Shown here in pieces: positions 1-9,155 of a stretch of 64,000 nucleotides of DNA (within the stretch, counting starts at the first letter, position 1; the number at the start of each line of letters is the position of its first letter). The notes beneath the pieces are model-generated. The model was not told the DNA's origin. It made no database searches and worked only from the letters and a program-made list of their open reading frames with translations. The stretch is taken from assembly GCA_029243485.1 (NCBI GenBank), contig JAQWRY010000071.1, forward strand, positions 1 to 64,000, in the 5' to 3' direction. The stretch is from Candidatus Binatia bacterium (GTDB taxonomy: Bacteria > Desulfobacterota > Binatia > UBA12015). The translations under genes were made by a program, and so were the position numbers.

Positions 1-732
1 GTCATCGACCCGAAGCGCCAGCGAACCTTCCTGTACTACCTCATGGAGTACGTCGACGGGACGACGCTGGCGGAGTGGCGCGCCAGTCGGGAGGACGTCG
101 AGATCCGTGAGGTGACCGATCTCATCGAGCAGATCGCGCAGGGCCTGCAGGCCTTCTTCCGCCGCGAAATGCTCCACCAGGATGTGAAGCCGCCCAACAT
201 CCTCGTCGGTCGCGAGGGGCGGGTGCGCATCGTCGACTTCGGCTCGTGCTGGGTCGCGGGGATCCGGGAAATCGCCGCACCGATCGAGCGCGACGTCGCA
301 CTCGGGACCGCACAGTACTCCGCGCCGGAAACGCGCTCGGGCGAAACGGCGGGCGTTCCGTCCGAGGTATTCTCACTGGCTACGGTCGCCTACGAGTTGC
401 TCACGGGTGCCCTGCCGTTCGGGGATGCGATCGAGGCCGTGCAGACCCCCAAGGACTTCGAGCGGTTGTCGTACAAGCCGAGCTACGAGCACGATCCGCT
501 GATCCCCGTCTGGCTCGATGGGGCGCTGCGGAAGGCGCTCGCGCCCCGTCCGGCAGATCGATACCGCGAGGTCTCGGAGCTGGTCTACGATCTCCGCCAC
601 CCGAACCCGAAGCTGCTCGGCCGATGGCGGCCTCGGCCGCACGGGTCGCAGGAAATCGGGTGGTGGAAGCGGGCTGTCGGCGTGTTGCTGGTCCTGCAGG
701 CCCTTACGATCGGGCTCCTGATCTTTGGCTAG
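1..732 (+). CDS. Serine/threonine protein kinase, C-terminal part (5' truncated by window edge)
   Basis: The frame is open from base 1, so the N-terminal lobe lies outside the window. Seen: hinge YYLMEYVDG, catalytic loop HQDVKPPN (Gln where Arg is usual), the DFG triad in IVDFGS, and SAPE closing the activation segment. The last 20 or so residues form one membrane helix, so the kinase domain would be tethered to the inner membrane from its C-terminus. The segment SYEHDPLIPVWLDGAL, then VYDLRHPNP and a terminal helix, resembles bacterial proteins that fuse a PP2C-type phosphatase to a kinase. I infer that the missing upstream part may hold that phosphatase. The stop codon lies in a CTAG shared with the stop of the convergent ATPase gene. 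Confidence 0.9.
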   Translation, partial: VIDPKRQRTFLYYLMEYVDGTTLAEWRASREDVEIREVTDLIEQIAQGLQAFFRREMLHQDVKPPNILVGREGRVRIVDFGSCWVAGIREIAAPIERDVALGTAQYSAPETRSGETAGVPSEVFSLATVAYELLTGALPFGDAIEAVQTPKDFERLSYKPSYEHDPLIPVWLDGALRKALAPRPADRYREVSELVYDLRHPNPKLLGRWRPRPHGSQEIGWWKRAVGVLLVLQALTIGLLIFG

Positions 733-3700
733 CGCAGGTCCCAGTCGATCGGGGAAAGCGGATCGGGGGAGTAGCCGCACAGCCGGCCCGTCCGCACGCA
801 CTTCTCGAGGTGGTCACCCAGCGCCGGATCGTTTTCGCGAATGCGCTTGATGGCGTCTCGCACCGTACGGGTGACGTTGATCCGTGCGCGCTCGGTGCCC
901 GAAGCGTGCCTGCGCGAACGCCCCCCGAGGCCCGTCGCGGCCGCCACGACTTCGGCGATACGCTCTCGCTCACCACGCAACTCTGAAGCGCGCCCCGTGT
1001 CGTTGTTCGCCTCAGCCTCCTCGATTTCACCGCGGAGCGACTCGAGCTGAGCGCGGTACTCCGCGCGCGCCCGCTCGTCGAGCACGTCGTCCTCCGACTC
1101 GCCCTGACGCGTGACGGCCTCGTGCGCCGCGGCCTCCCCGATCGCGGCCGGCCCGGCATCCTGCACCAATTCGATCGCCGTGAGGTCGTCGCCCGGGCGT
1201 GCAAGCATTCGATGCAACTGATCGAGCCCTCGCGATCCGCGGATGCGAAATGGGCTGTCGGCGGGCCCGACGGCCCACCCATCGCCGTCTCGGCGGAACG
1301 CGATACGACGCGATGGCCTGTCCTCCGACGCGCCACCTCCCACCGGGGCTCCAGTCGCGCGAGCGGCGACCTCGCTCGCAAGCTCGACGATGCGCAGCGC
1401 ACCGATCTCTCGGGCGATGCCTTCGCCCTCGGCGAGAACACGCGCCGCGCGGTCGCGATCTTGGGACGGTCCGGAGGACGCCAAGGCGTCTGCAAGCCGG
1501 ACCTTGGCATCTGCAACGAAGGGTGCCGCCCCCATTCCCTCTTCGAACTCGACGGCAGCCTCGAGGTGGCCCGCGGCGTCGGCGGAGCGACCGAGTGCCG
1601 ATGCGAGGATTCCGAGATACCGCTGAACCCCGCCGTAGTAGACCGCCGCGAGCCCGGCGAGCACGACACCACCCGCCTGCGGCGCGAGTAGATCGTACAG
1701 CACCTCGGCTCGCTTCGTATCGCCAAGTGCCGCAACCGTTTCCGCGGCGACGGCGATGGTCACCATCCAATTCCCGTCGCGGGGGACACCGGCGAACCCG
1801 TCTCCTCCGAGCGCGGCGATCTCGGCCGCCGCCTCCTCGGGCCGTTCGGTTTCGACGAGCAGCAACGCAAGGACGGCCCGCCAGGTCGGAACCCGCGGGA
1901 ACTGCGCCGCTACGCCGCGCACGATCGGTTCGAGCTCCCCGAGCCTCCGCTGCTCCCGCCGGACTACGTAGAGCTGGATGCCGGCGAACTGAACGAGGTT
2001 CTTCTCCCCCGGCCAGCGATCCGCCGCCGCGAAGGTCTCGAGGACCCTCCCTTCGGCGCCCTGGAAGTCGCCGCGCATGCAGCGCCGCATCGCGTCGAAC
2101 AGCGACAGGTAACCGGCGACCCGGGGATCGCCGATCCGGTGGGCCCTCTGTGTCAGTGCTTCGATCTCGGCGTCGGCGTCCACCGGTCGGCCTTGCTCGA
2201 GTGCCTGCATGATCCGACGCGTGCGGAACACTATGATCCGGAGGTGAAGCTCGGCCCGCTCCGCGACCTCGAGCCCCTCGCCGGCGAGCGCGACTCTTTC
2301 CTCGAGACGGCCCGGGCCCCAGAGAGCGAACAACCGAGCTTGAACCGCGGCGGCGTGAATCGCCGGATCTTGCGACCGCCGGCCGACGTCGAGCGCGGTT
2401 GCGCTGAGCTCGTCGATTCGGTGGCGCTCGTCACTGAAGTAGAGGGCGGCAACCAGCTCGCTGTCGACGAGCGCTTCGAGTGGATCACCGCTGCCCTCGA
2501 GCCCGGCGCGGGCATCTTCCAGGAGCCGCACCCGCTCCGGCTCGACGACGCCGGTTTCCGGTTCCGCGCCACTGAACGCGACGGCCGCGCGCGCCCGAAG
2601 GTGGGGATCGTCCCGCTCCTTCGCCAGCGCAGTCACGTCGCGAAGGATTCCGCGCCCCCGCTCGATCTCGCCCTGCCAGAGCAGGAGCTCGCCGAGTTCC
2701 AGGAGAAGATCACCGCGCAGATCTTGCGACTCTCTGGGAAGGTGTTCGAGCATCTCGACCGCCCGGCTGCACCACAGCACGGCGCGGTCGGCGAAGGTCT
2801 CTCGCCGCGCTCGGGCCGTTGCACGGCGCGCGAACTCGAGCGCGACCTCGGGGTCGCCCACCCCTCCCGCGGTCGTGCGGTGATGGGCGATCTCTTCCAG
2901 GTGCTCTGTCGATCCCGAGGGGAGTGACTCGAAGGCACACGCGATCGCCAGGTGGGCACGCGGACGTGCTTCGACCTCGATCTCGGCCGCGAGGGTCTCG
3001 CGCGTCAGGTCGTGGACGAAGCGATGGCGGTCGGCACCGGGTTCCAGGAGCCCCGCGTCCGCAGCGCGCGCCGCGATCTGCTCGACGCCGAGCTCGTCGA
3101 CCTCCGCCGCACGAGAGAGTGTCCTCTTGTCGAATTCCGGCCCGATGAGTGCGGCGAGGCGCAAGACCCGCCGACCAGTCTCGTCAAACGAATCGAGCCG
3201 TCGCCGAATCGCGGCGCGGACGCCGAGAGGCAGGAGACGCGACGGCAAGCGGCCGGTCTCGGGGCCAATGTCGTCGCGCGCCGCCAGGGACCGCAGCAGT
3301 TCGTCCGCAAAGAAGGCGTTCCCTGAAGTGGCCGACAAAAGTGAGTTGCGAAGCTCCGCGGAGATCGGGAAGCCGAGCCTCGACTGCGCGAGCGCCCCGA
3401 GCGCCTCGCCGTCGAGTCCGCCCACGGCGATCGTCGTGAACTCGCGCAGAAGGCCTTCGAGCGCCGGCTGCGCCTCGATGCGCTCACGGAGCTCGACCTC
3501 GCGCGAGGTCGCGATCACACACAGGGGAAGCGCGCGACACGTACGAGCGACGAACTGCAGCGCTTTGATCGAGGCCTCGTCGCTTGCGTGAAGATCGTCG
3601 AAGACGACGAGCGCGGGGCGGGTCGACGTCAGGTTGGTCATGAGCTGCGCGAGCGCCTGGTAGAGGCGGAACTGAGTACCCTGCGGATCGAGGGCCACCG

Positions 3701-4124
3701 GCTCGGGGAGGTCCGGGAGGGCGCGGCGGACTTCGGGGGTGAGCACGACCAGGTCGCCGGCGGCCCCCGAGAAGAGTTCGGTGTGCTGGTCGGCCGGAAC
3801 GGCGGCGATCACGTTGCGGACCAGCTCGATCCACGGCCACAGCGGCGGCGCCCCCTCGTCGTCCCAGGCCCGGCCCCAGACACACCGGAACCCGGCCGCG
3901 CGTTGCTCGGCCTCGGTGGCGAGACGGGTCTTGCCGGCACCCGGCTCACCGAGGGCCAGTAGGAACTGCGCCTGGCCGGAGGCGGCCGCCTCGAGCGAGG
4001 TGGCGATGTCGTGGAGTTCGGTTTCGCGACCGACGAAGACGGCAGCCCCGGCCAGACCACTCGTCACGCCGCTCTGCGCGCCCGGACCCCCTCTTTCCTC
4101 CGCAGACACTCCACCGCAGTACAT
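729..4124 (-). CDS. Large signalling ATPase (AAA_16 type) with helical repeats
   Basis: The 1131-residue protein begins with the segment VFVGRETEL that opens AAA_16 ATPase modules. Next comes a Walker A loop GEPGAGKT at about residues 59-66 and a Walker B-like LVVFDDLH at about 170-180. The long middle (about 400-900) is Ala/Leu/Glu-rich and helical, compatible with TPR-like repeats. The C-terminus (GTERARINVTRTVRDAI, then DPALGDHLEKCVRTG) matches the tail of many predicted ATPases that flank adenylate cyclases or LuxR regulators, but no LuxR helix-turn-helix or cyclase domain is present. It is cytoplasmic and probably a regulatory scaffold next to the convergent kinase; its target is unknown. 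The ATG start at 4124 is followed by about 25 poorly ordered residues. Confidence 0.85.
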   Translation of the reverse strand: MYCGGVSAEERGGPGAQSGVTSGLAGAAVFVGRETELHDIATSLEAAASGQAQFLLALGEPGAGKTRLATEAEQRAAGFRCVWGRAWDDEGAPPLWPWIELVRNVIAAVPADQHTELFSGAAGDLVVLTPEVRRALPDLPEPVALDPQGTQFRLYQALAQLMTNLTSTRPALVVFDDLHASDEASIKALQFVARTCRALPLCVIATSREVELRERIEAQPALEGLLREFTTIAVGGLDGEALGALAQSRLGFPISAELRNSLLSATSGNAFFADELLRSLAARDDIGPETGRLPSRLLPLGVRAAIRRRLDSFDETGRRVLRLAALIGPEFDKRTLSRAAEVDELGVEQIAARAADAGLLEPGADRHRFVHDLTRETLAAEIEVEARPRAHLAIACAFESLPSGSTEHLEEIAHHRTTAGGVGDPEVALEFARRATARARRETFADRAVLWCSRAVEMLEHLPRESQDLRGDLLLELGELLLWQGEIERGRGILRDVTALAKERDDPHLRARAAVAFSGAEPETGVVEPERVRLLEDARAGLEGSGDPLEALVDSELVAALYFSDERHRIDELSATALDVGRRSQDPAIHAAAVQARLFALWGPGRLEERVALAGEGLEVAERAELHLRIIVFRTRRIMQALEQGRPVDADAEIEALTQRAHRIGDPRVAGYLSLFDAMRRCMRGDFQGAEGRVLETFAAADRWPGEKNLVQFAGIQLYVVRREQRRLGELEPIVRGVAAQFPRVPTWRAVLALLLVETERPEEAAAEIAALGGDGFAGVPRDGNWMVTIAVAAETVAALGDTKRAEVLYDLLAPQAGGVVLAGLAAVYYGGVQRYLGILASALGRSADAAGHLEAAVEFEEGMGAAPFVADAKVRLADALASSGPSQDRDRAARVLAEGEGIAREIGALRIVELASEVAARATGAPVGGGASEDRPSRRIAFRRDGDGWAVGPADSPFRIRGSRGLDQLHRMLARPGDDLTAIELVQDAGPAAIGEAAAHEAVTRQGESEDDVLDERARAEYRAQLESLRGEIEEAEANNDTGRASELRGERERIAEVVAAATGLGGRSRRHASGTERARINVTRTVRDAIKRIRENDPALGDHLEKCVRTGRLCGYSPDPLSPIDWDLR

Positions 4125-4255
4125 CGCATGGGACGGGCATAGAGAACACCGTTCAAGGCCGAGCCGTCACGGCCCCAAAACGACGACCGGCCATGGCCTC
4201 CTCCCCGGATGCGGGAAGGCGACCATGGCCGGCTTGGGAGAGATGGTTCGGAGAC

Positions 4256-7200
4256 CTAGTAGCGACCCTTCGCTCGGCCCCCCTTCAGCGCCATCTCGTG
4301 GAGCAGCGTCTGGCTGTCCAGATCCAGGAGCAGCGCGCCGTCGGAGACCTGGCCCACGATGCGACCGTCGACGAGCGACATCAGGTCCGTGCCCAGGTGA
4401 TCACCGGGCTTGCCGTAGAACGGCTCACCGATGTTTCGCCCCTTGAAGTCCAGAGCGTAGATGGCGCCCGACGGGGACTTTTTCCTCGCCTTCCCCTTCA
4501 GGACGACGTTCGGCGCGCCCACCAGGATCCGCTCGGAGACGAAGTCGACGACGATCGCCGTACCGAAGTCACCCTTCTTCCGGGTCCGGCTCCAGAGCGT
4601 CGTGCCCTTTACGACGTCGCGCACCAACACCCGACCGCGCTGCTTTCCGAGGGCCAACCCGAACACCACCTCGGGCATGCCGTCGCCGGTGAGATCGGGG
4701 AGCATCGTGGCCGAGCGAATGCCGCCGACGCCGAGATCCTTCGGCGAAACGTTGAACTTCCTGTTGCCGAACTGCGCATTGAAGCGCCCACCCAGGCAGG
4801 AAGATCCGTCTTTACAGCCGCGCGTGAAGATCCGGAAGAAGTCCGGGTCGAATCCGGGGGGCGGAAGGTTGGAGAAGTCGAAATCGGGGTCGAAGTTCCC
4901 GCCCGGGCCGTTCGGGTCGAAGAGACAGATCGGCTGACCGGCGTTGCAGAGATCACACGCATCGCCGATGCCGTTGTCATTCTGGTCGCGCTGGTCCGGG
5001 TTGTCGTCGAACGGGCAGTTGTCGTCTTCGTCCGGAACACCATCGTTGTCGTCGTCGGGATCACAGTCGCTCGGGATGCCGTCGCCATCTTCGTCCGTGT
5101 TGCCACTCGAACGAGTGGGACGCTGGTCGTGGATCTCGCCGTCGCGTGGCGTGCACGAGGTGGGCACGGAATCCGGCGCGTGGTCCACCGGACGAAGTCC
5201 GAGCTCGTTCACACAGCCGTCACTGTCGATGTCACACTGGCAGTTGTTCGGGTTGTTGAAGGGATCCGGCGTCCAGGGACACAGATCACACCCGTCGCCG
5301 AAGCCGTCGAGATCGTTGTCGACCTGCTCCGGATTCACGTCGGCCGGGCAGTTGTCGTCCTCGTTCGGAACTCCGTCGAGGTCACGGTCGGGAAGGAAGC
5401 GGAACACGGCGTTCCGCTCGCCCGCCCGGCAGGCCGCCGGACGCGTCGGTGAGGGGGCGCACCAGAGCGTATCGGTGAAGCGGTAGCGACCTTCCGCATC
5501 GACCGCGTCGAGGGGACGCGTGAAGATCTCCTGAACCGTAGGAGCGGCGCTCAAGACTCCGTCGAAGAAGGCGGCCAGGTTCGGCGAGGCGGGAATCTCC
5601 TCGCTGAGCATTGCCCACAGCGCCTCCCGAGCAAGGCGATGCGCGCGACGCGCCGCGGAATCTGCACCCGGTGCGAGTGGTCGCAGCACCTCGTAGACCA
5701 CCAGGAGCAAGCCCTCCGTCAGCTGAAGATCCGTCGCCTCACAGTGCGAGGAGTCTCCGGACGGAACCACGCAGATCCCGGCCGACGTCAGATCACACGA
5801 CGCGAGCCCAGCCGGGCCACCGCACAGAGTCGTACACTGGCTGCAGAGGCTCCTGCTGGCGGGACACGCCTGGCAGGTCCCGTTCAGCACCGAAAGGTCG
5901 AGCTGCGCGCGCTTCAGACCACCGCCATCGTGGATCAGGTTGATGGTGTCGGTGCTCCAGGTGCCACCCGGGCCCGCGAGAGGAGCAAGCGAGTCACCTG
6001 CGAAGATCGAGCTCGTATCGAGCGTCAAGCCGCCCGACACCGGGATGTTCAGAAGAGGGATCTGCATGAGGCCGTCGAGAATCCGGCCCGGCATCCTACC
6101 GACCGATGCGAGCCGATCATGGATCATGCCGCGCGCGATCTCGCCGGCGGCAATGCAGGTGGCGAGCGGGACTCCCGCAGCGCCGAGCGGAGGGAAGAGG
6201 ATTGCCACTTCGACGGGCAGCGCGGGAAGGAAGCAGAGGGCACCGGGAGCGATGGAGATGTCGGTCGAAACGAGACGGGAGCGAACGTGGACGTCGAGAC
6301 CGGTTCCGCTCTCGGCCAGGTCGCGCGGCGCGCCAAGGCGGTAATCCTCGAAGATCAAGCCACGGTCGAATCGGCAGCCCGCGCCCGAACACGCAACGGG
6401 CTGGATGCGCAGTTCGAAGACCAACTGGTTCACGCCGATGTCGAGAGCCGCACCGAGCAGGTCGTTCGGGTCGAGATCGCCGGCGATCGGAAGTTCGACG
6501 ACCAGCACAGGCGCCTCACGATCCTGCTCGCTGTTCCCCGAGTCGAAGGCGTTGAAGGACGTGCACACGCCAACCGTGTCGGCGCAGACGCCCGGCTCGA
6601 GAAAGCTGCGATCGCGGCAATCGTCGTTGGTCGAGCAGAGGCGATTCCACCGACACTCGCCGGCGACGGCTTCGCCTGCGTCGTCCGTAGGACAATCATA
6701 CCCGGCGGAGCAGTTCGCGCGGACGTCGTCGCCCTCCATCGAACAGCTCCCTGTGTCCGACGGGAACTCGTACGTGTGGAAGTTCGTCCGCGGGCCGTCC
6801 CAGAAGACGTCGATGTCGTTCGAATCCACGCGGAGGTGAAGATCGTCGAACGGCACGGACTCGAGAGCTCCGAGACCGAAGCCGCCACAGACTGCGTCTG
6901 GCAGCTGGCCCTGAAGAAGCGGGCTCTCGCAGAGCGCGGCGACCTCGGCCTCCAACGTCGAGAGGGGAATCGGTGCAAAGAGGGGGCTGGCCGGCCCGAG
7001 CACGCTGGCGAACGCCTCGGGGCCCGACGCCCGGTGATCCGGGTTGCGGGGGTCGTAGATCTCGACGTCGCCGTTCGCTTCCGGCCAGAGGGCGCTCTTC
7101 ACGCTCAGCTGGCCTCCGAGATTCCGCAGAAGGTTCCGCAGCGGCCGAACCTGTCGGTTCCGGGACTCGAAGGTGCCGGCCCGGATCTCAGCGCGTGTGA

Positions 7201-7375
7201 GTTCGGGGTTCGAGCGGCCGCGAAGTACGTGGCGGTCGGCGACCATGTCGCCGCCCAGCGAGAAGTTTCTACAGCCGGTGCCGAGCATTGTGACGAACGC
7301 CAGTCCCAGCAGTGCCTTGGCCGCAAAACCCTGAGTCCAACTTCGTTCATTTGCCTGATTATTCAGCGTTTTCAT
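4256..7375 (-). CDS. Lipoprotein with thrombospondin type 3 repeats and an FG-GAP-like C-terminus
   Basis: A 1039-residue exported protein. The N-terminus has basic residues, a hydrophobic stretch and a lipobox LGTGC with Cys35 as the lipidation site. The first ~600 residues are Cys-rich with no catalytic motif I recognise. Two blocks of Asp-rich calcium-binding type 3 repeats follow (DLDGVPNEDDNCPADVNP, and later DNDGVPDEDDNCPFDDNP with DQNDNGIGDACD). The C-terminus has an FG-GAP-like segment (LPDLTGDGMPEVVFG). It is likely an outer-membrane or surface lipoprotein that needs calcium for folding. Proteins of this style are common in Myxococcota and related groups. A cluster of TTCGAA palindromes lies 70-120 bases upstream of its start. 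Confidence 0.85.
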   Translation of the reverse strand: MKTLNNQANERSWTQGFAAKALLGLAFVTMLGTGCRNFSLGGDMVADRHVLRGRSNPELTRAEIRAGTFESRNRQVRPLRNLLRNLGGQLSVKSALWPEANGDVEIYDPRNPDHRASGPEAFASVLGPASPLFAPIPLSTLEAEVAALCESPLLQGQLPDAVCGGFGLGALESVPFDDLHLRVDSNDIDVFWDGPRTNFHTYEFPSDTGSCSMEGDDVRANCSAGYDCPTDDAGEAVAGECRWNRLCSTNDDCRDRSFLEPGVCADTVGVCTSFNAFDSGNSEQDREAPVLVVELPIAGDLDPNDLLGAALDIGVNQLVFELRIQPVACSGAGCRFDRGLIFEDYRLGAPRDLAESGTGLDVHVRSRLVSTDISIAPGALCFLPALPVEVAILFPPLGAAGVPLATCIAAGEIARGMIHDRLASVGRMPGRILDGLMQIPLLNIPVSGGLTLDTSSIFAGDSLAPLAGPGGTWSTDTINLIHDGGGLKRAQLDLSVLNGTCQACPASRSLCSQCTTLCGGPAGLASCDLTSAGICVVPSGDSSHCEATDLQLTEGLLLVVYEVLRPLAPGADSAARRAHRLAREALWAMLSEEIPASPNLAAFFDGVLSAAPTVQEIFTRPLDAVDAEGRYRFTDTLWCAPSPTRPAACRAGERNAVFRFLPDRDLDGVPNEDDNCPADVNPEQVDNDLDGFGDGCDLCPWTPDPFNNPNNCQCDIDSDGCVNELGLRPVDHAPDSVPTSCTPRDGEIHDQRPTRSSGNTDEDGDGIPSDCDPDDDNDGVPDEDDNCPFDDNPDQRDQNDNGIGDACDLCNAGQPICLFDPNGPGGNFDPDFDFSNLPPPGFDPDFFRIFTRGCKDGSSCLGGRFNAQFGNRKFNVSPKDLGVGGIRSATMLPDLTGDGMPEVVFGLALGKQRGRVLVRDVVKGTTLWSRTRKKGDFGTAIVVDFVSERILVGAPNVVLKGKARKKSPSGAIYALDFKGRNIGEPFYGKPGDHLGTDLMSLVDGRIVGQVSDGALLLDLDSQTLLHEMALKGGRAKGRY

Positions 7376-7447
7376 CGTTTCTCTCCCACTTTGGAGCGGC
7401 CGGACCGGCCCGCTTCGTCGTCGTTTTGTGGAGAGGCGTTCGATCGC

Positions 7448-7493
7448 TTCGAACGATGTTCGAAGAACGGGCGAGATTGCCGTTCGAACATCG
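7448..7493. promoter_or_regulatory. TTCGAA palindrome cluster upstream of the lipoprotein gene
   Basis: TTCGAAC-GAT-GTTCGAA at 7448-7464 is a perfect palindrome around a 3-base centre. CGATGTTCGAA (7454-7464) is repeated in inverted form as TTCGAACATCG (7483-7493). Placement 73-118 bases upstream of the lipoprotein start suggests an operator or activator site. The binding factor is unknown. Confidence 0.4.
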
Positions 7494-7780
7494 GGTGAGC
7501 CGCATGCGGCGCCGGCTTCGTGTCCCGGTCAGCGGGCGCGGCGGGCCTCCTCGACCCCTAGGACGGGGAGAAAGCGGGCGCCTAGCTGCCCTGGCGTGCG
7601 GCGCAGAGCGGGCTCAAGCGGGGACTTGCTCGAAGAAATCCCCAGGTCGGCCCACCGGTGATGCCAAAGCCCGGGTGCCTTAGCTTCCGCCTGACCGTTG
7701 CGCGGGGTCGGGGCTGGTCGGTGGGCTCGCTCGACGAACCAACCGTCCCTCCCGAAACATCGACACCGTTAGGGCCCGGG

Positions 7781-7878
7781 AGTCGCTGTTGGGTCGGAGC
7801 GAGTCCCGCAGGCGCTCGTGTCACTCGGTAGAAAGCCGACCCTCCCTCGCCCAGGATCGCACCGACCCGACAGCGACT
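7781..7878. repeat. Foldback: 22-base imperfect inverted repeat
   Basis: AGTCGCTGTTGGGTCGG... at 7781-7802 pairs with the complement of 7856-7878 at 20 of 22 positions, with about 53 bases between the arms. GC-rich bases outside the arms partly extend the pairing. It lies in non-coding DNA and may be a remnant of a mobile foldback or a structured RNA. Confidence 0.5.
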
Positions 7879-7957
7879 CTCGCGCCCGGCCGAAATCAGG
7901 AAGAAGCCCCGAGAGAGATCGGGAGACGCCTCCAGCCCCCATAGGATCGGCAAAAAT

Positions 7958-7996
7958 GTAACGATTAAAGAATTCGCCGAGATTAAAGAACGTCCC
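7958..7996 (-). repeat. Intergenic repeat, CTTTAATC subfamily, solo copy
   Basis: Read on the minus strand it starts GGGACGTTCTTTAATC and contains two GATTAAAGAA-type half-sites (plus strand) 18 bases apart. It differs from the copy at 49051-49090 at only about 4 of 39 positions. It lies a few bases beyond the stop codon of the luciferase-like gene at 8001. No inverted partner is seen beside it. Confidence 0.75.
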
Positions 7997-8000
7997 CCGG

Positions 8001-8987
8001 TTAGCGGGGGGCCAGGGCTTCGAACATGGCTATGGCGCCGGCTTCGTCGCCGGTGATGGGGCTGACCATCGGGGTCGTGACCCCGGCGGCGCGGAAGGCC
8101 TCCAGCTTGTCGCGACACTCCTCGGCCGACCCGATGACCGCAATGCTGTCGATCATCTCGTCGGTGACGGACGCCCCCACCTTCGCGCGATCCTTCGCTT
8201 TCCAACCCTCGAGGATCCCCTTCGCCTCTTCCTCGTAGCCGCACCATGCGACGAAGCGGTTGTAGACGGACGTCGCGAAGTATGGGCCGAAGAAGCCGCG
8301 CATGAAGCCGCGGGCGCTCTCGGGATCGTCGGTGACGCAGACCATGAACCTCGAGACGACCTCGAAGTTCGAGAGGTCTCGACCGGCCTTCTCGGCGCCG
8401 ATCTTCACGTGCTCGAGCATCTTCGGGACGGCCCCGACGGGCATCATGTTGAGGGTGACGCCGTCGGCGATCTCTCCGGCGAGTTCGAGCATGGGCGGGC
8501 CGAGCGCGCCGACGTGGATGGGGATCGCTGGGTTCGGCGGGATCATCTGCAGGCGGTAGCCGTGCGTTTCGAGGGTGCGGCCGGAGAAGTCGCTCTTCTC
8601 GCCGGTGAGGATGCCCCGGACGGCCGTCACGGTTTCGCGGACCCGGGAGAGCGGCCGCTTGAACGGGATGCCGCTCCACTTCTGGACGATGTTCTCGCTC
8701 GACGCGCCGATGCCGAGGATGAATCGTCCGGGAGCCAGCTCCGCGCACGACGCGGCCGCGCAGGAGATGACCGGCGGCGTTCGCGTGTAGGCCGGGATCA
8801 CGGCGGTGCCGATACGCACCTTCGAGGTCACGGCGGCAGCCGCGGCGGCGACCACGAACGGGTCTGGGCCGCCGGAATCGGCGATCCAGAGGCTCTCGTA
8901 CCCGAGCTCCTCGGCGCGCTTCGCTACGCGCTGACTCGCCGGGACGCTGGGAGGGGTGGGAAGACTCGCCGCTAGAATTCCTGCCAT
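8001..8987 (-). CDS. Luciferase-like (LLM class) flavin/F420-dependent oxidoreductase
   Basis: A 328-residue protein of the bacterial luciferase superfamily (TIM barrel). Family features seen are the N-terminal strand-helix pattern with AEELGYESLWIADS, the segment KVRIGTAVIPAYTRTPPV, GRFILGIGAS, and the late IHVGALGPPMLELAGEIADG that lines the cofactor pocket. The 'ELAGEIADG' segment and overall length favour F420-dependent rather than FMNH2-dependent members, an inference only. The substrate cannot be told. The start ATG at 8987 is preceded by GAGAGGG very close to the codon and by GCTAAGC. It stands alone, with its 3' end against an intergenic repeat. Confidence 0.88.
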   Translation of the reverse strand: MAGILAASLPTPPSVPASQRVAKRAEELGYESLWIADSGGPDPFVVAAAAAAVTSKVRIGTAVIPAYTRTPPVISCAAASCAELAPGRFILGIGASSENIVQKWSGIPFKRPLSRVRETVTAVRGILTGEKSDFSGRTLETHGYRLQMIPPNPAIPIHVGALGPPMLELAGEIADGVTLNMMPVGAVPKMLEHVKIGAEKAGRDLSNFEVVSRFMVCVTDDPESARGFMRGFFGPYFATSVYNRFVAWCGYEEEAKGILEGWKAKDRAKVGASVTDEMIDSIAVIGSAEECRDKLEAFRAAGVTTPMVSPITGDEAGAIAMFEALAPR

Positions 8988-9027
8988 CCCTCTCGCTTAG
9001 CGCAAAAGGGGGCGAGCGGGGAGCCGT

Positions 9028-9138
9028 TCAGAACGCGATGAAGTAGGCGGCGACCATCGAGACCGCGAGAACGCCCCCGATGATGTACATCATCTGCGAA
9101 ATATCGTCCGTAGGCTCATGCTTCGAATCGTTCGACAT
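9028..9138 (-). CDS. Small single-span membrane protein (36 residues)
   Basis: A short open frame with a good ribosome binding site (TTAGGAGAGCGGGC before ATG). The product begins MSNDSKHEPTDDISQ, a charged head, then a hydrophobic stretch (MMYIIGGVLAVSMVAAYF) long enough for one membrane helix, and ends IAF. It looks like a short accessory subunit or regulatory membrane peptide, but no family is recognised. The start is 17 bases from the left arm of an inverted repeat pair. The ribosome site, codon pattern and clean topology make it more likely real than not. Confidence 0.55.
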   Translation of the reverse strand: MSNDSKHEPTDDISQMMYIIGGVLAVSMVAAYFIAF

Positions 9139-9155
9139 GCCCGCTCTCCTAACAA

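Larger units (their letters stand above)
7376..8000. other. Non-coding stretch: palindromes, foldback and one repeat copy
   Basis: No convincing gene is seen on either strand. The stretch holds a palindrome cluster near 7448-7493, a 22-base imperfect inverted repeat (7781-7802 with 7856-7878, two mismatches), a degenerate relative of the intergenic repeat near 7735-7753 (AACCAACCGTCCCTCCC), and one clear solo repeat copy at 7958-7996 just past the stop of the luciferase-like gene. A short hairpin near 7902-7920 (CCCGA/TCGGG on the minus strand) could help end transcription of that gene but lacks a clean T tract. Confidence 0.6.

Noticed and set aside
7448-7464. LexA (SOS) box of the CGAAC-N4-GTTCG type
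   Set aside because: The spacing here is three bases, not four, and the downstream gene is a surface lipoprotein rather than a repair gene.
5639-7498. 619-codon plus-strand open frame
   Set aside because: Antisense to the calcium-repeat lipoprotein, which has a signal peptide and known repeats; the antisense product has no motifs and Arg-rich composition.
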